From assembly GCF_001189295.1 (NCBI RefSeq), contig NZ_CP012159.1, positions 7,805,001-7,869,000 on the forward strand: a stretch of 64,000 nucleotides of DNA, read 5' to 3'. Below the pieces are notes generated by a model. It was not told the origin of the DNA. It did not search any database and saw only the letters and a program-made list of their open reading frames with translations. This stretch comes from Chondromyces crocatus. Its GTDB lineage: Bacteria > Myxococcota_A > Polyangia > Polyangiales > Polyangiaceae. Below, piece by piece: positions 1 to 9,700 of this stretch. Each line of letters opens with the position of its first letter. The stretch's first letter is position 1. Made by a program: the position numbers and the translations under genes.

Positions 1-1
1 C

Positions 2-1501
2 CTCCAGATCTTCCTCGCCGACACCTTGCCCATCCTGCACTTCCGCGGCCTCACCCCTGCCGGCAACATCGGCGGTCGCCCCTACCTGAACCTCTCCGTC
101 GCCGCGACCCTCAGCCACGCCTTCGGCATCAGCCCCCGGCGCTTCAGCGCCCTCGCCTCCCTCGTCTTCGGCCGCCTCCCCCCGGGCGTCGAGATCCCCC
201 TGCTCCCCATCCCCCGCTGGCCCATCCTCCGCGCCTTGCTCCCCGAGGTCGTGCGCCTCCAGCGCCGCGTCCGCGAGCACCACCGCCTCCTCCCCGCCTT
301 CGTCGCCGAAGGCCCCGCCCGCTGCGACGACCTGCGCGCCCGCATCCAGGACACCACCCGCCCCGCCGACCTCCTCACCCTCTGGAGCGACGACCTCCTC
401 CCCTATTTCCGCCTGTGCTCCCGCATGCTGGAGGCCGGCGCCCGCCACGAAAGCAAGCAGAGCATGGCCTTGCGCCTCGCCCTCCGCGCCCTCGTCGGCG
501 AAGCCGACACCAACGCCCTCCTCTCCAACCTCGGCGCCCACGACAGCCCCCTGGAGAGCCTCGGCCCCCTCGTCAGCCTCACCCAGCTCACCCGCGGCAC
601 CATCGACCGCGCCCGGTACGCCCGCCGCCACGGCCACCGCGGCCCCCACGAGTTCGAGGTCTCCCTCCCTCGCCCTGCCGAGGACCCCCGGTTCATCGAC
701 CGCCAGCTCGACGCCCTCCGCGACGCCCCCCTCGACGTCGACGTCCTTCTCGCCCGCCAGGCCCAGGCCCACGCCGACGCCTGGACACGCCTCGAGCAGC
801 GCCACCCCCACCTCGCCGCCCCCCTTCGCCACCGCCTCGATCGCGCGGCCCGAGGCGCCCGCGATCGCGAACTCGCCCGCTCCGAAGCCGTCCGCGTCTT
901 CTGGCCCCTGCGCACCTTCGTCCTCCGCGCTGGCGAACTCACCGCCCACGGCGACGACCTCTTCTTCCTCAGCATCGACGAGATCCTCGCCCTCCTCCGC
1001 GGCGACCTCACCCCCCTCGCCCGCATCCCCCCCCGCCGCGACGCCCACGCCCGCCAGAGCGCCCTCCCCCCCTATCCCCCCCTCGTCCGCGGCCGCTTCG
1101 ACCCCTTCCAGTGGGCCGCCGACCCCCGCCGCCGCAACGACCTCTTCGACGCCCGCGGCGACCTCACCCCGCCCCCGCACGCCATCACCGGCTTCCCTGG
1201 CGCCGCAGGCATCGTCGAAGGCCACGCCCGCGTCCTCACCACCCACGACGACGCCCACCTCCTCCAGCGCGGCGAGATCCTCGTCACCCCCGTCACCAAC
1301 ATCGGCTGGACCCCCCTCTTCCCCCGCGCCGCCGCCATCGTCACCGACGTCGGCGCCCCCCTCTCCCACGCCGCCATCGTCGCCCGCGAGCTGGGCATCC
1401 CCGCCGTCGTCGGCTGCGGCAACGCCACCACGCGCCTCCGCACCGGCGACCGCATCCGCGTCAACGGCGCCCAGGGCACCGTCGAACGCCTCGACCCCTG
1501 A
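2..1501 (+). CDS. PEP-utilising enzyme, C-terminal part (cut by window start)
   Basis: The reading frame is open at the left edge, so this is the last ~500 residues of a longer protein. The C-terminus is a swivelling phosphohistidine domain of PEP synthase/pyruvate phosphate dikinase and rifampicin phosphotransferase-like enzymes: the segment GAPLSHAAIVARELGIPAVV (about 1350-1410) contains the His that carries the phosphoryl group. Upstream, HGHRGPHEFEVS is the GHRGP-type motif found before this domain in PEP-synthase-like proteins. The ATP-grasp half must lie outside the window, so the phosphate acceptor cannot be decided. The first Met-like codon inside the window (TTG at 26) is not the real start. 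Confidence 0.85.
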   Translation, partial: LQIFLADTLPILHFRGLTPAGNIGGRPYLNLSVAATLSHAFGISPRRFSALASLVFGRLPPGVEIPLLPIPRWPILRALLPEVVRLQRRVREHHRLLPAFVAEGPARCDDLRARIQDTTRPADLLTLWSDDLLPYFRLCSRMLEAGARHESKQSMALRLALRALVGEADTNALLSNLGAHDSPLESLGPLVSLTQLTRGTIDRARYARRHGHRGPHEFEVSLPRPAEDPRFIDRQLDALRDAPLDVDVLLARQAQAHADAWTRLEQRHPHLAAPLRHRLDRAARGARDRELARSEAVRVFWPLRTFVLRAGELTAHGDDLFFLSIDEILALLRGDLTPLARIPPRRDAHARQSALPPYPPLVRGRFDPFQWAADPRRRNDLFDARGDLTPPPHAITGFPGAAGIVEGHARVLTTHDDAHLLQRGEILVTPVTNIGWTPLFPRAAAIVTDVGAPLSHAAIVARELGIPAVVGCGNATTRLRTGDRIRVNGAQGTVERLDP

Positions 1502-1634
1502 TCCCACACCCGTCTGCCACCAATCCCTTCCCCATCTGCTGCTGACCTCTCACCCGTCTGCCTCCCGCTCGCTGGCCCTCTGCGTTAGGGTCCCGCCACA
1601 TCCCCGAGCCTTCCTCGACCTTCAAGGAGCCCCC

Positions 1635-2405
1635 ATGAAACGCCTGCTCTCCACCACCTTCGCCCTGCTCTGCCTCGGCACCGCCGCCACCGCCGCCGCG
1701 CAGACCAGCACCCAGCCCACGCTCACCTTCCACGACGACTGGACCGTCGAGCAGGAAGGACAGCCCAGCACCGACACCCCGCTGCGCATCCGCTACGACC
1801 TCGACCGCCTCGCTCAGTGCCGCGGCCCCTCGTGGACGATCACCGGCTACATGATGAGCAACCGAGGCCCCGTCAGCAGCTTCACCGTCGCCAGCCCCTG
1901 GACCACCGGCCCCACCGCCGAACTCAACCTCGCCGTGAGCCGAGGCGGCAACCTCGAACTCTGGTTCCAGGTCACCGACGCCAACGGCTGCAGCGCCTGG
2001 GACTCGGACCACAACTGGAACTTCCACACCTGGGTCACCCACGACCCGACCGTCACCTTCAGCGCCGACTGGAGCGAGACGCTCACCGGCACCCTCCAGG
2101 CCGGCAGCACCCTCATGGTCGATTACGACATCGGCCGCCTCCCCCTGTGCCGCGCCTATTACCTGAACTACGTCGCCTGGAGCGTCAGCTTGAACTACCG
2201 CTTCGACGGCGGCGAGATCTTCACCGCACCGCTGACCACCACCTGGGGCGAGTGGAACCTCCAGTACTGGCGGCAGATCCCGGCCTTCATCAACATCCCC
2301 CCGGGCGTCAGCCAGGTCGAGATGTGGTTCTCGAACACCGACCGCAAAGCCTGCCAGGAATACGACTCCGACTACGGCCAGAACTACATCTACCAGGTGC
2401 AATGA
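1635..2405 (+). CDS. Secreted two-repeat protein (DUF6209-like)
   Basis: A 256-residue protein with a clear Sec signal peptide (MKRLLSTTFALLCLG, ending near AAAQ at about residue 23). The ATG is preceded by AAGGAG at about 8 bases. The mature part is an internal duplication. Each half opens with a PTxTFxxDW segment, followed by a YD[LI]xRLxxCR segment and then WFxxTDxxxCxx[WY]DSD near its end. This organisation resembles the DUF6209 family of myxobacterial exported proteins; that assignment is from memory and tentative. The paired Cys in each half may form disulfides after export. It stands alone, and no function is assigned. Confidence 0.8.
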   Translation: MKRLLSTTFALLCLGTAATAAAQTSTQPTLTFHDDWTVEQEGQPSTDTPLRIRYDLDRLAQCRGPSWTITGYMMSNRGPVSSFTVASPWTTGPTAELNLAVSRGGNLELWFQVTDANGCSAWDSDHNWNFHTWVTHDPTVTFSADWSETLTGTLQAGSTLMVDYDIGRLPLCRAYYLNYVAWSVSLNYRFDGGEIFTAPLTTTWGEWNLQYWRQIPAFINIPPGVSQVEMWFSNTDRKACQEYDSDYGQNYIYQVQ

Positions 2406-2813
2406 CCTCGGCACCGGGGTCCTCTCCGAGCACGATGTTGCGCGGCCAGATGCGTGCAAACCCTTCCTTCAGACCCTGAATGCAGGCGCAATCATCCTGA
2501 CCCAGCAAACGAAGCCTCATAGGTAGGAACGAAGCCTCCTCACGCGACGCCACCCCGGCCTTCCCGCCGAGCGCCTCGGACGCTCGACGCTCACACCATT
2601 TCGTCGAGCCCGAACGCGCGCTCATCGACGTCCTCGCGCGAACCGCACACCCACGCGAGAACCCGCCCTTCATCACACCGCTCCGTGATGCGTCGTCGCA
2701 CAAGGGGATGGCGTCGGCCCCCATCGCTCCAGTACAAGACCGCGGCGCCCTGACGCGTGCGGAGCGCACGCTGCGCCGCCTTGCGCCAGGTGCCTTTCGG
2801 AAAGGAATTTCCC
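2406..2813. other. Intergenic stretch without a supported gene
   Basis: About 410 bases between two plus-strand genes. Open frames on the minus strand here lack recognisable protein content and run into flanking genes. No repeat or strong hairpin was seen. The only clear signal is the ribosome binding site GGAAAGGAA just before the ATG at 2814. Confidence 0.5.
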
Positions 2814-3431
2814 ATGGCTGATCTCTACGCTCGCCTCCGCAAAGAAGACGCCGCCGTACTGCTCGTGGATCACCAGGCCGGCCTCATGTCGCTGGTCCGC
2901 GACTTCCACCCCGACGAGTTCAAGAACAACGTCCTCGCCCTCGCCGATCTCTCGAAGTACTTCGGCCTGCCCACGATCCTCACCACCAGCTTCGAGACGG
3001 GCCCCAACGGCCCCCTCTTCCCCGAGCTCATCGAGATGTTCCCCGACGCGCCCTACATCGCGCGCCCCGGCCAGATCAACGCCTGGGACAACGAAGACTT
3101 CGTCAAGGCCGTGAAGGCGACCGGCAAGAAGCAGCTCATCATCGCCGGCATCGTGACCGACGTCTGCGTCGCCTTCCCCGCCCTGTCCGCCATCAAGGAG
3201 GGCTTCGAAGTCTTCGCCGTCGTCGACGCCTCCGGCACCTTCAACCCCACCGTGCGCGAAGCCGCCCACCAGCGCATGGCCGCCGCCGGCGTGCAGCTCA
3301 TGAACTGGTTCTCCGTCGCCTGCGAGCTGCATCGCGACTGGCGTAACGACATCGAGGGCCTCGCCGGCGTGTTCTCGCGGCACATCCCCGACTACCGGAA
3401 CCTCATCACGAGCTACTCCGCCAAGAAGTAG
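2814..3431 (+). CDS. Isochorismatase-family hydrolase, YcaC-like
   Basis: A 205-residue cysteine hydrolase of the isochorismatase-like superfamily. The closest style is E. coli YcaC, whose true substrate is unknown. The nucleophile Cys falls at residue 118 in GIVTDVCVAFPA and the acidic residue at Asp19 in LLVDHQAGL, the same numbers as in YcaC. RPGQINAW and FETGPNGPLFPEL are further family signatures. The ATG at 2814 follows GGAAAGGAA, so earlier in-frame Met codons are disregarded. Full family length; it probably acts in the cytosol as an oligomer. No operon partner is evident. Confidence 0.9.
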   Translation: MADLYARLRKEDAAVLLVDHQAGLMSLVRDFHPDEFKNNVLALADLSKYFGLPTILTTSFETGPNGPLFPELIEMFPDAPYIARPGQINAWDNEDFVKAVKATGKKQLIIAGIVTDVCVAFPALSAIKEGFEVFAVVDASGTFNPTVREAAHQRMAAAGVQLMNWFSVACELHRDWRNDIEGLAGVFSRHIPDYRNLITSYSAKK

Positions 3432-3460
3432 CCGACCTCGGCTCGCCCCCCGCGCTCCAG

Positions 3461-3551
3461 GTCGCCCTCCTCGCTCGAGGGGGTGCGGCATGCAACAGCT
3501 TCGACTTCCAGAACAGGTACAACGAAGCGCCGTCGCCCTCCTCGCTCGAGG
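3461..3551 (+). CRISPR. Decayed CRISPR mini-array (two repeat relics)
   Basis: GTCGCCCTCCTCGCTCGAGG occurs at 3461 and again at 3532, 71 bases apart. That is the same repeat-plus-spacer period as the intact array at 14768-15433. The first copy continues to a degenerate 3' end, GGGTGCGGCATGCAAC, aligned with the array's GCGTGGGTTGAAAC. The second copy is recognisable for only about 20 bases. The orientation matches the main array, 11 kb away. There is one relic spacer (about 3497-3531). Confidence 0.65.
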
Positions 3552-3730
3552 AGCGAATGAGCCGACCAGCAACGCGGAGCAATCGCCGCTGCGACCACGA
3601 CCCCCGCTACGCGCACAGCGCAGCCTGATGCGCGAAACTCTCGGTGACGTGACGGCGCAGCTGGTTGTAAGCGAACTGGGATGCAGGGCACGTCTCCTTC
3701 TGCAACCTGTCCTTTGGAGATCGCTCGCCC

Positions 3731-6700
3731 ATGTCCATGTCGGCCTCACGGAGTCAGCCCGCATTCCCCTTCGTGTCGGCCTCCTCTCCGCGTCCGCGCC
3801 GGCGCCCTCCCTTTCCCCGAGCGCTGCTCCTCCTCATCGCCGTGCTCCTCGTCGGCGCATGCGGCGACGCTGGCGGCCCGCTTCTCTGGTCGAGCAGCTC
3901 CCAGGCCCTCTGGGAACCCTCCCCGATCCCGCCGCTCCCCCCGCTCCTGTGCCTCGGCCCCGGCGACGGTCCCTCCCCCTTTCCGCCTGACCTTACGCAG
4001 GGGACCACCACCGCGGCGGGGACCCTGCCAGGGAGCTTTTCGGTCACGAGCACGGGCGAGGCGACGTACACGATCCCGGTCCCCACGCTGCCTGGCCGTG
4101 CCGGCATCGAGCCCTCGCTGGCGATCACCTACGACAGTGCGCAGGGTGAAGGGCTGCTCGGGATCGGCTTCCACTTGCAGGGCCTCTCGTCGGTCGATCG
4201 CTGCCCCCGGAACGTCGCGCAGGATGGTCACATCGCGCCGGTCCGGGATGCCGAGGACGACGCCTTGTGCCTCGATGGGCAGCGGCTCGTCCCCGTGGAC
4301 CCGCAGCCAGGGCGTGCGCCGCGGGAATACCGCACGTTCCCGGACAGCTTCACGCGCGTCGAGGCCGACTTCGCGGAGAGCGAGGGGTGGCCGGCGGAGC
4401 GTGGGCCGAAGCGGCTGCGGGCGCATGGCAAAGCGGGGCTGATCTACGAATACGGTGGAGAATCATCGGGCCGGGTGCTCGCGCAAGGGGAGGCGGTGCG
4501 GTCCTGGTTGCTGACGCGGCTCAGCGACCGGGATGGCAACACGATGGCGGTGGTCTACCGGAATGACCTCCACGCGAAGGGCTACACCGTCGAGCACGCG
4601 CCGCAGCGGATCACCTACACCAGGCACCCGACTGTGCCGGCCTCGCGCATGGTGGAGTTCACGTACGGGCCGCTGGAGGCGGCGGACGTGCGCGTACACT
4701 ATGCCCGCGGGATGGAGCTGCGCCGCTCGCTGAGCTTGCGCTCGATCCAGATGTTCGGGCCGGGACACGTGCTCGCGAGGGAGCTGCGCTTCGGTTACGG
4801 GCATGGGCCGGCGACGGGTCGCTTGCGACTGGAGGCGGTTCGGGAGTGCGCAGGTGACGGGACGTGCAAGCCGCCGACACGCTTCACCTGGCACACGGCC
4901 GGAGCGGCTGGATACACGCAGCAGCAGACACTGGTGGAGGTGCCGCTGTCGGAGCGCGGCACGTTGATGACGATGGACGTCAGCGGCGATGGCCTCGACG
5001 ACCTGGTGACGTCCGACATGGTGGTGGAGGCCGGCACGGAAGAGCCGATCACCCGCTGGTCGGTCGCGCTCAACCGGAGCCAGGAGCTGACGCCGGGGTT
5101 CTTCGAGGCGGCCGTCACTGGGCAGGAGCAGCCGCATTTCATCGACGCAGAGCCGCCGTACCAGCCGGAGCTGGGGACGCCGCTCGACTACGACCACGAT
5201 GGCCGGATGGACCTGTTTCTGCACGATGTGCACGGGCAGTCGATGACGTGGGAGGTGCTGCTGTCGAATGGAGATGGGCGGTTCACGCGGCGGGATACGG
5301 GGGTGCCGCGGCCGTTCACGATGGGCATGACGCCGGCGGGATTGCGCAGCCCGGATGCGTCGACCCATCTGGTGGATGTTGACGGTGACGGGATGGTGGA
5401 CCTGCTGCAGTGCTACCTGAGCGCGCACGAGCAGCTCTGGTACTTGCACCGCTGGACGGCAGCGGCGGGGGGCTTCGCGCCGCACGGCGATCGGGTGCAT
5501 GCGCTGAGCTCCTACCCGTGCCACGCCGAGCTGCACGCGGTCGATGTCGACGCGGATGGGCGGGTGGACCTGGTGATGCAGGAGCTGATCCTCGTCGGGA
5601 GCCAGGTGCGGGCGGGGTGGCAGTACGTGGCGTTCTCGTACGAGCTGTCCGATGGATCGTGGACGCGCGCGCTGACGGGGCTGCGGCTCACGCCGCCTGG
5701 GGACCGGGTGTTCTTCCTCGACGTCAACGGCGATGGGCTGCCCGATGCGGTGCAGAGCAGCCGGGACGATGAGCAGCTGTACACGTCGATGAATATCGGC
5801 GCGGGATTCGCGGCGCCGGTACCGAGCCTGGCGACGCCGACGCTCGGGGCTGCGAGGTTCGTTCGGTTTGCGTCGGTGCTCGATCACAACGCGGATGGGC
5901 GACAAGACCTGCTGCTGGCCATGAGCGATGGGGGATCGGAGTCGCTGCCCGCGTGGAAGGTGCTCCAGGCGACGGGGGAGGTCGGTCCGGGGACGTTCGA
6001 GATCGTCCATCCCGGGCTGCCGATGGGCATCGTGCTCCAGCAGGACGAGCTGCCCACGCCCGACCATCCGCTCACGCCGCGGGTCACTGACGTGAATGGG
6101 GATGGGGCGCAGGATCTGCTCTATGCGTTCAACAACCAGGTCCATGTGTTCGAGAACGTGCTCGGCCAGGAGGACCTGCTCGCGGCCGTGACCGACGGCA
6201 TGAATGCGCACGCTCCGGAGGACGCCGAGTACCTGCCCAACGTGCAGATCCGGTACGACCACCTGATCGATCGTGCGCGGACGACGGAGGGCTTCGAGGA
6301 TGCTCCAGGGATCCCGTCACCCGAGCAGCGCACCTACCGGCCTCTGGAGCAAAGCGATGAGGAGCCCTGCCGCTATCCGGTGCGGTGCGTGGTCGGGCAT
6401 CGGCGGGTGGTGAGCGGCTATGTGCTCAACAATGGCGCGGATCGGCCGCGCACCTTCCAGGTGGCCTACCGCAATGGCCGTCACCATCGCCTGGGCCGAG
6501 GGTTTCTGGGGTTCGGGACGCGGATCGTGCGTGACCTCGATACCGGCGCGGGGACGGCCGAGTTCTACGACAACGTCACGTTTGATGGCGCCTTCCAGGC
6601 CTTCCCTTTCCGAGGGCAGGTACAGCGCTCGTGGCGCTGGAGTCCGAGCTTGCCGCTGGACGCGCATAGCGCGGAGCCGGCGTCCCTCGAGCTGCTGACG

Positions 6701-9700
6701 ACGCGGAGCTACGCGGTGGTGATCCCCACGCAAGCGGGGACGTACTTCACCCTCTCGCTGCTGGAGGGCAAGAGCCGTCATCAGGGCACGTTCTCACCGG
6801 GGAGTGGGAAAACGCTCGAAGAAGCCGTGCGCGCTCTGGAAGGAGATCTCGCCTCGCGAATGAGCGACACGCTCCGCACCGTCAGCGACTTCGACCTCTA
6901 CGGGAACATCCTCGCCGAGCAAACGCAGACGGAGGGCGTCGACCTCGACCTCTCGGTGACGCGCAGCTTCGACAACGACCCGCTCTCCTGGCGCCTTGGC
7001 GAGCTGACGCGAGAGACGACGTGCAGCAAAGCGGGCGGTGAGACGCAGTGCCGGGTGATGCACCGGAGCTATGACGGGCGCGGCCACGTTCGCCTGGAGC
7101 GCGTCGGGGGAGAGCCCTTCGACCCGGAGATGCAGCTCGATGTCTGGTTCTCGCGGGACGCGCTGGGCAACATCCACAGCACCCGGTCACGTGATGGGAC
7201 GGGGCAGGTGCGCGCGAGCTGCACCAGCTACGACGCGCTGGGCTTGATGCCTTATGCCCACCGCAACCTGGAGGGCCACCAGAGCTATACGCGCTACGAC
7301 CCGGCCGTGGGCGTGCTGCGGGCGTCGGTGGATCCCAACGGCCTGGTGAGCCGCTGGGCCTACGATGGCTTCGGGCGGGTGACGCTGGAGAGCCTCCCCG
7401 GGCGCATGCCCACCGTCATCCGGCGGACCTGGACGAAGGACGGCGGAGCGGCTGGCAACGCCTGGAACCTGAAGATCCGCACCGCCTCGGTGGGGGGCCA
7501 GGACGAGACCGTGCAGCTCGATGGTCTCGGGCGGGAGGTGCGCTGGTGGTGGCAAGCGCTCGACGTGGGGGAAGAGCAAGCGCCGCGGATGATGCAGGAG
7601 GTCGCCTTCGATGCGCGGGGCGAGCACCTCGCGTGGCGCTCGCTGCCGATCGTGGATCCCGCGCCACCAGGCTCGGTGCAGGTGCGAGAGACGTGGCAAT
7701 ACGACGGGATGGGGCGGGTGCTCCGGCACGTCACGCCGTGGGGGGCGGCGACGACGCACGAGTACATCGGGCGGGACGAGGTCATCACCGCGCCTGGGCA
7801 GGCCGTCACCCGAATCGCCAGCGATCCGCTCGGGAGGCCCACGGCAGTGGGTGATCCCGAAGGTGGCGTCAGCCGGTACACCTACGGTCCCTTCGGGGGG
7901 CTGCGCGAGGTGACCACGCCCGCTGGTGCCGTGACGCTGACCGAGCGGGATGCGTTTGGCCGCGTGCGACGGCAGGTGAGCCCGGACCGGGGAGTCTCTA
8001 CTGCGCACTACGACGGTTACGGGCAGAAGATCTCATCGCTCGACGCGGCAGGACGCGCGGTCACGACCCGCTACGACACGCTGGGTCGGATTTTCAGGCA
8101 GGTCGACGAAGACGGCGTCACCGAGTTCCGTTGGGATGACGCGCAGCATGGAGTGGGTCAGCTCGCGCTGGTGGTCAGCCCCGATGGGCATCGGCTGCGC
8201 TACGGCTTCGACCACCTCGGGCGACCAGCGACGACGACGCTGGAGATCGGAGGGGAAAGCTTCACCAGCCGGCTGTCTTATGATCTGAGCGGCCGGCTCG
8301 AGCGGATCGAGTACCCGAGCGCGCCGGGGATTGGCAGCTTCGCCATCGAGCGGGAGTACGATCCTCACGGGCGGCTGCGGGCGCTGAAGGATGCGGGGTC
8401 GGGGGCGGAGTTCTGGCGAGCCACCGCGATCGATGCGGGGAATCGCATCACGGGGGAGCGCTTCGGTGGGGGGACCGCCACCACGCTCCGCACGTTCGAC
8501 GCGGCACGGGAGCGGGTGAGTCGGATCGAGACGCAGACGGCAGGTGGGCCCGTCCAGCAGCTCTCCTACCTCTGGAACGATCGCCGCAAGCTCGTCGAGC
8601 GCTCCGATGGCCTCCACGCCAACGTCGAGCGCTTTCGTTACGACCTGCTGGACCGGCTGACGTGCGCGCAGTTCGGGCTGATCAATGCTGCCCTCTGCGA
8701 GCGACCGTTCACCTACGGACCCGACGGCAACCTGCTCCAGAAGCCCGGCGTCGGTGCCTACGAGTACGACCCCGCGCAGCCCCACGCCGTCGTCCGAGCT
8801 GGTAGCGCGTTCTACGGCTACGACGCCGTCGGCAACCAGACCTCACGACCCGGCGCGACCATCGCCTACACCGCGTTCGACCTACCGAAGCGAATCGCGC
8901 TCACCAGCGGCGACACCGTCGACTTCGCGTACGACGGCCTCCAGCAGCGGGTGCGCAAGACCACGGCGACGCAGGAGATCGCCTCCTTCGGCGAGGTGTA
9001 CGAGCGCGTGACCGATGTCGTCACGGGAGCCGTCGAGCATCGCTACCACGTGCGCAACGACGAGCGCGTCGTCACGCTGGTGCGGCGCTCGGTCGCGCAA
9101 GGCACGCGCACGCTGCATGTCCATGTCGACCACCTCGGGTCGATCGATGTGCTCACCGACGGTGTGACCGGCAGCGTCGCCGAGCGCCGCAGCTACGATG
9201 CCTTCGGCGCACCGCGCCATCCCGACTGGGGTTCGGGTCAGCCTCCGTCACCCCACGAGCTGTCGTCGCTTGGCTTCACCGGGCACGAGGCCGACCTCGA
9301 CCTCGGCCTCGTGAACATGAAGGGGCGCATCTACGACCCCAAGCTCGGACGGTTCCTCACGCCCGATCCGCTCGTGCCGCGGCCTCTCTTCGGGCAGAGC
9401 TGGAATAGCTATTCGTACGTGCTAAACAGCCCGCTGTCGCTGGTCGATCCCAGTGGGTTTCAAGAGCAGCCACCTGCGACAGAGGACGGATGCTCGCAGG
9501 GCTGCACCATCTGGGTGTTCGGTCCTCCCCGCGAGCCGAAGCCACCTGCGCCGCCCAAGGTCGTCGAGGGCAACCTGGAGGACGCCGCTGGCACTGGTTC
9601 GACCCAGGCGCCGGTCGATGTCGGGACCTCCGGGGTCCGTAGCGGATGGAGTCCGCAGCTCCCGGCCACGTTGCAGACCTTGGGCCGTGGTGACGCCATC

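Noticed and set aside
415..1545. Long plus-strand Pro/Arg-rich open frame overlapping the PEP-utilising gene
   Set aside because: It is the +1-type shadow of a high-GC gene: composition is nearly all Pro, Arg and His, with no domain, and the other frame has clear family motifs.
4463..6262. 600-residue minus-strand frame inside the RHS gene
   Set aside because: Antisense to a well-supported RHS/VCBS region. It is His/Arg/Pro-rich without motifs, as expected for the opposite strand of Asp/Gly-rich repeats.
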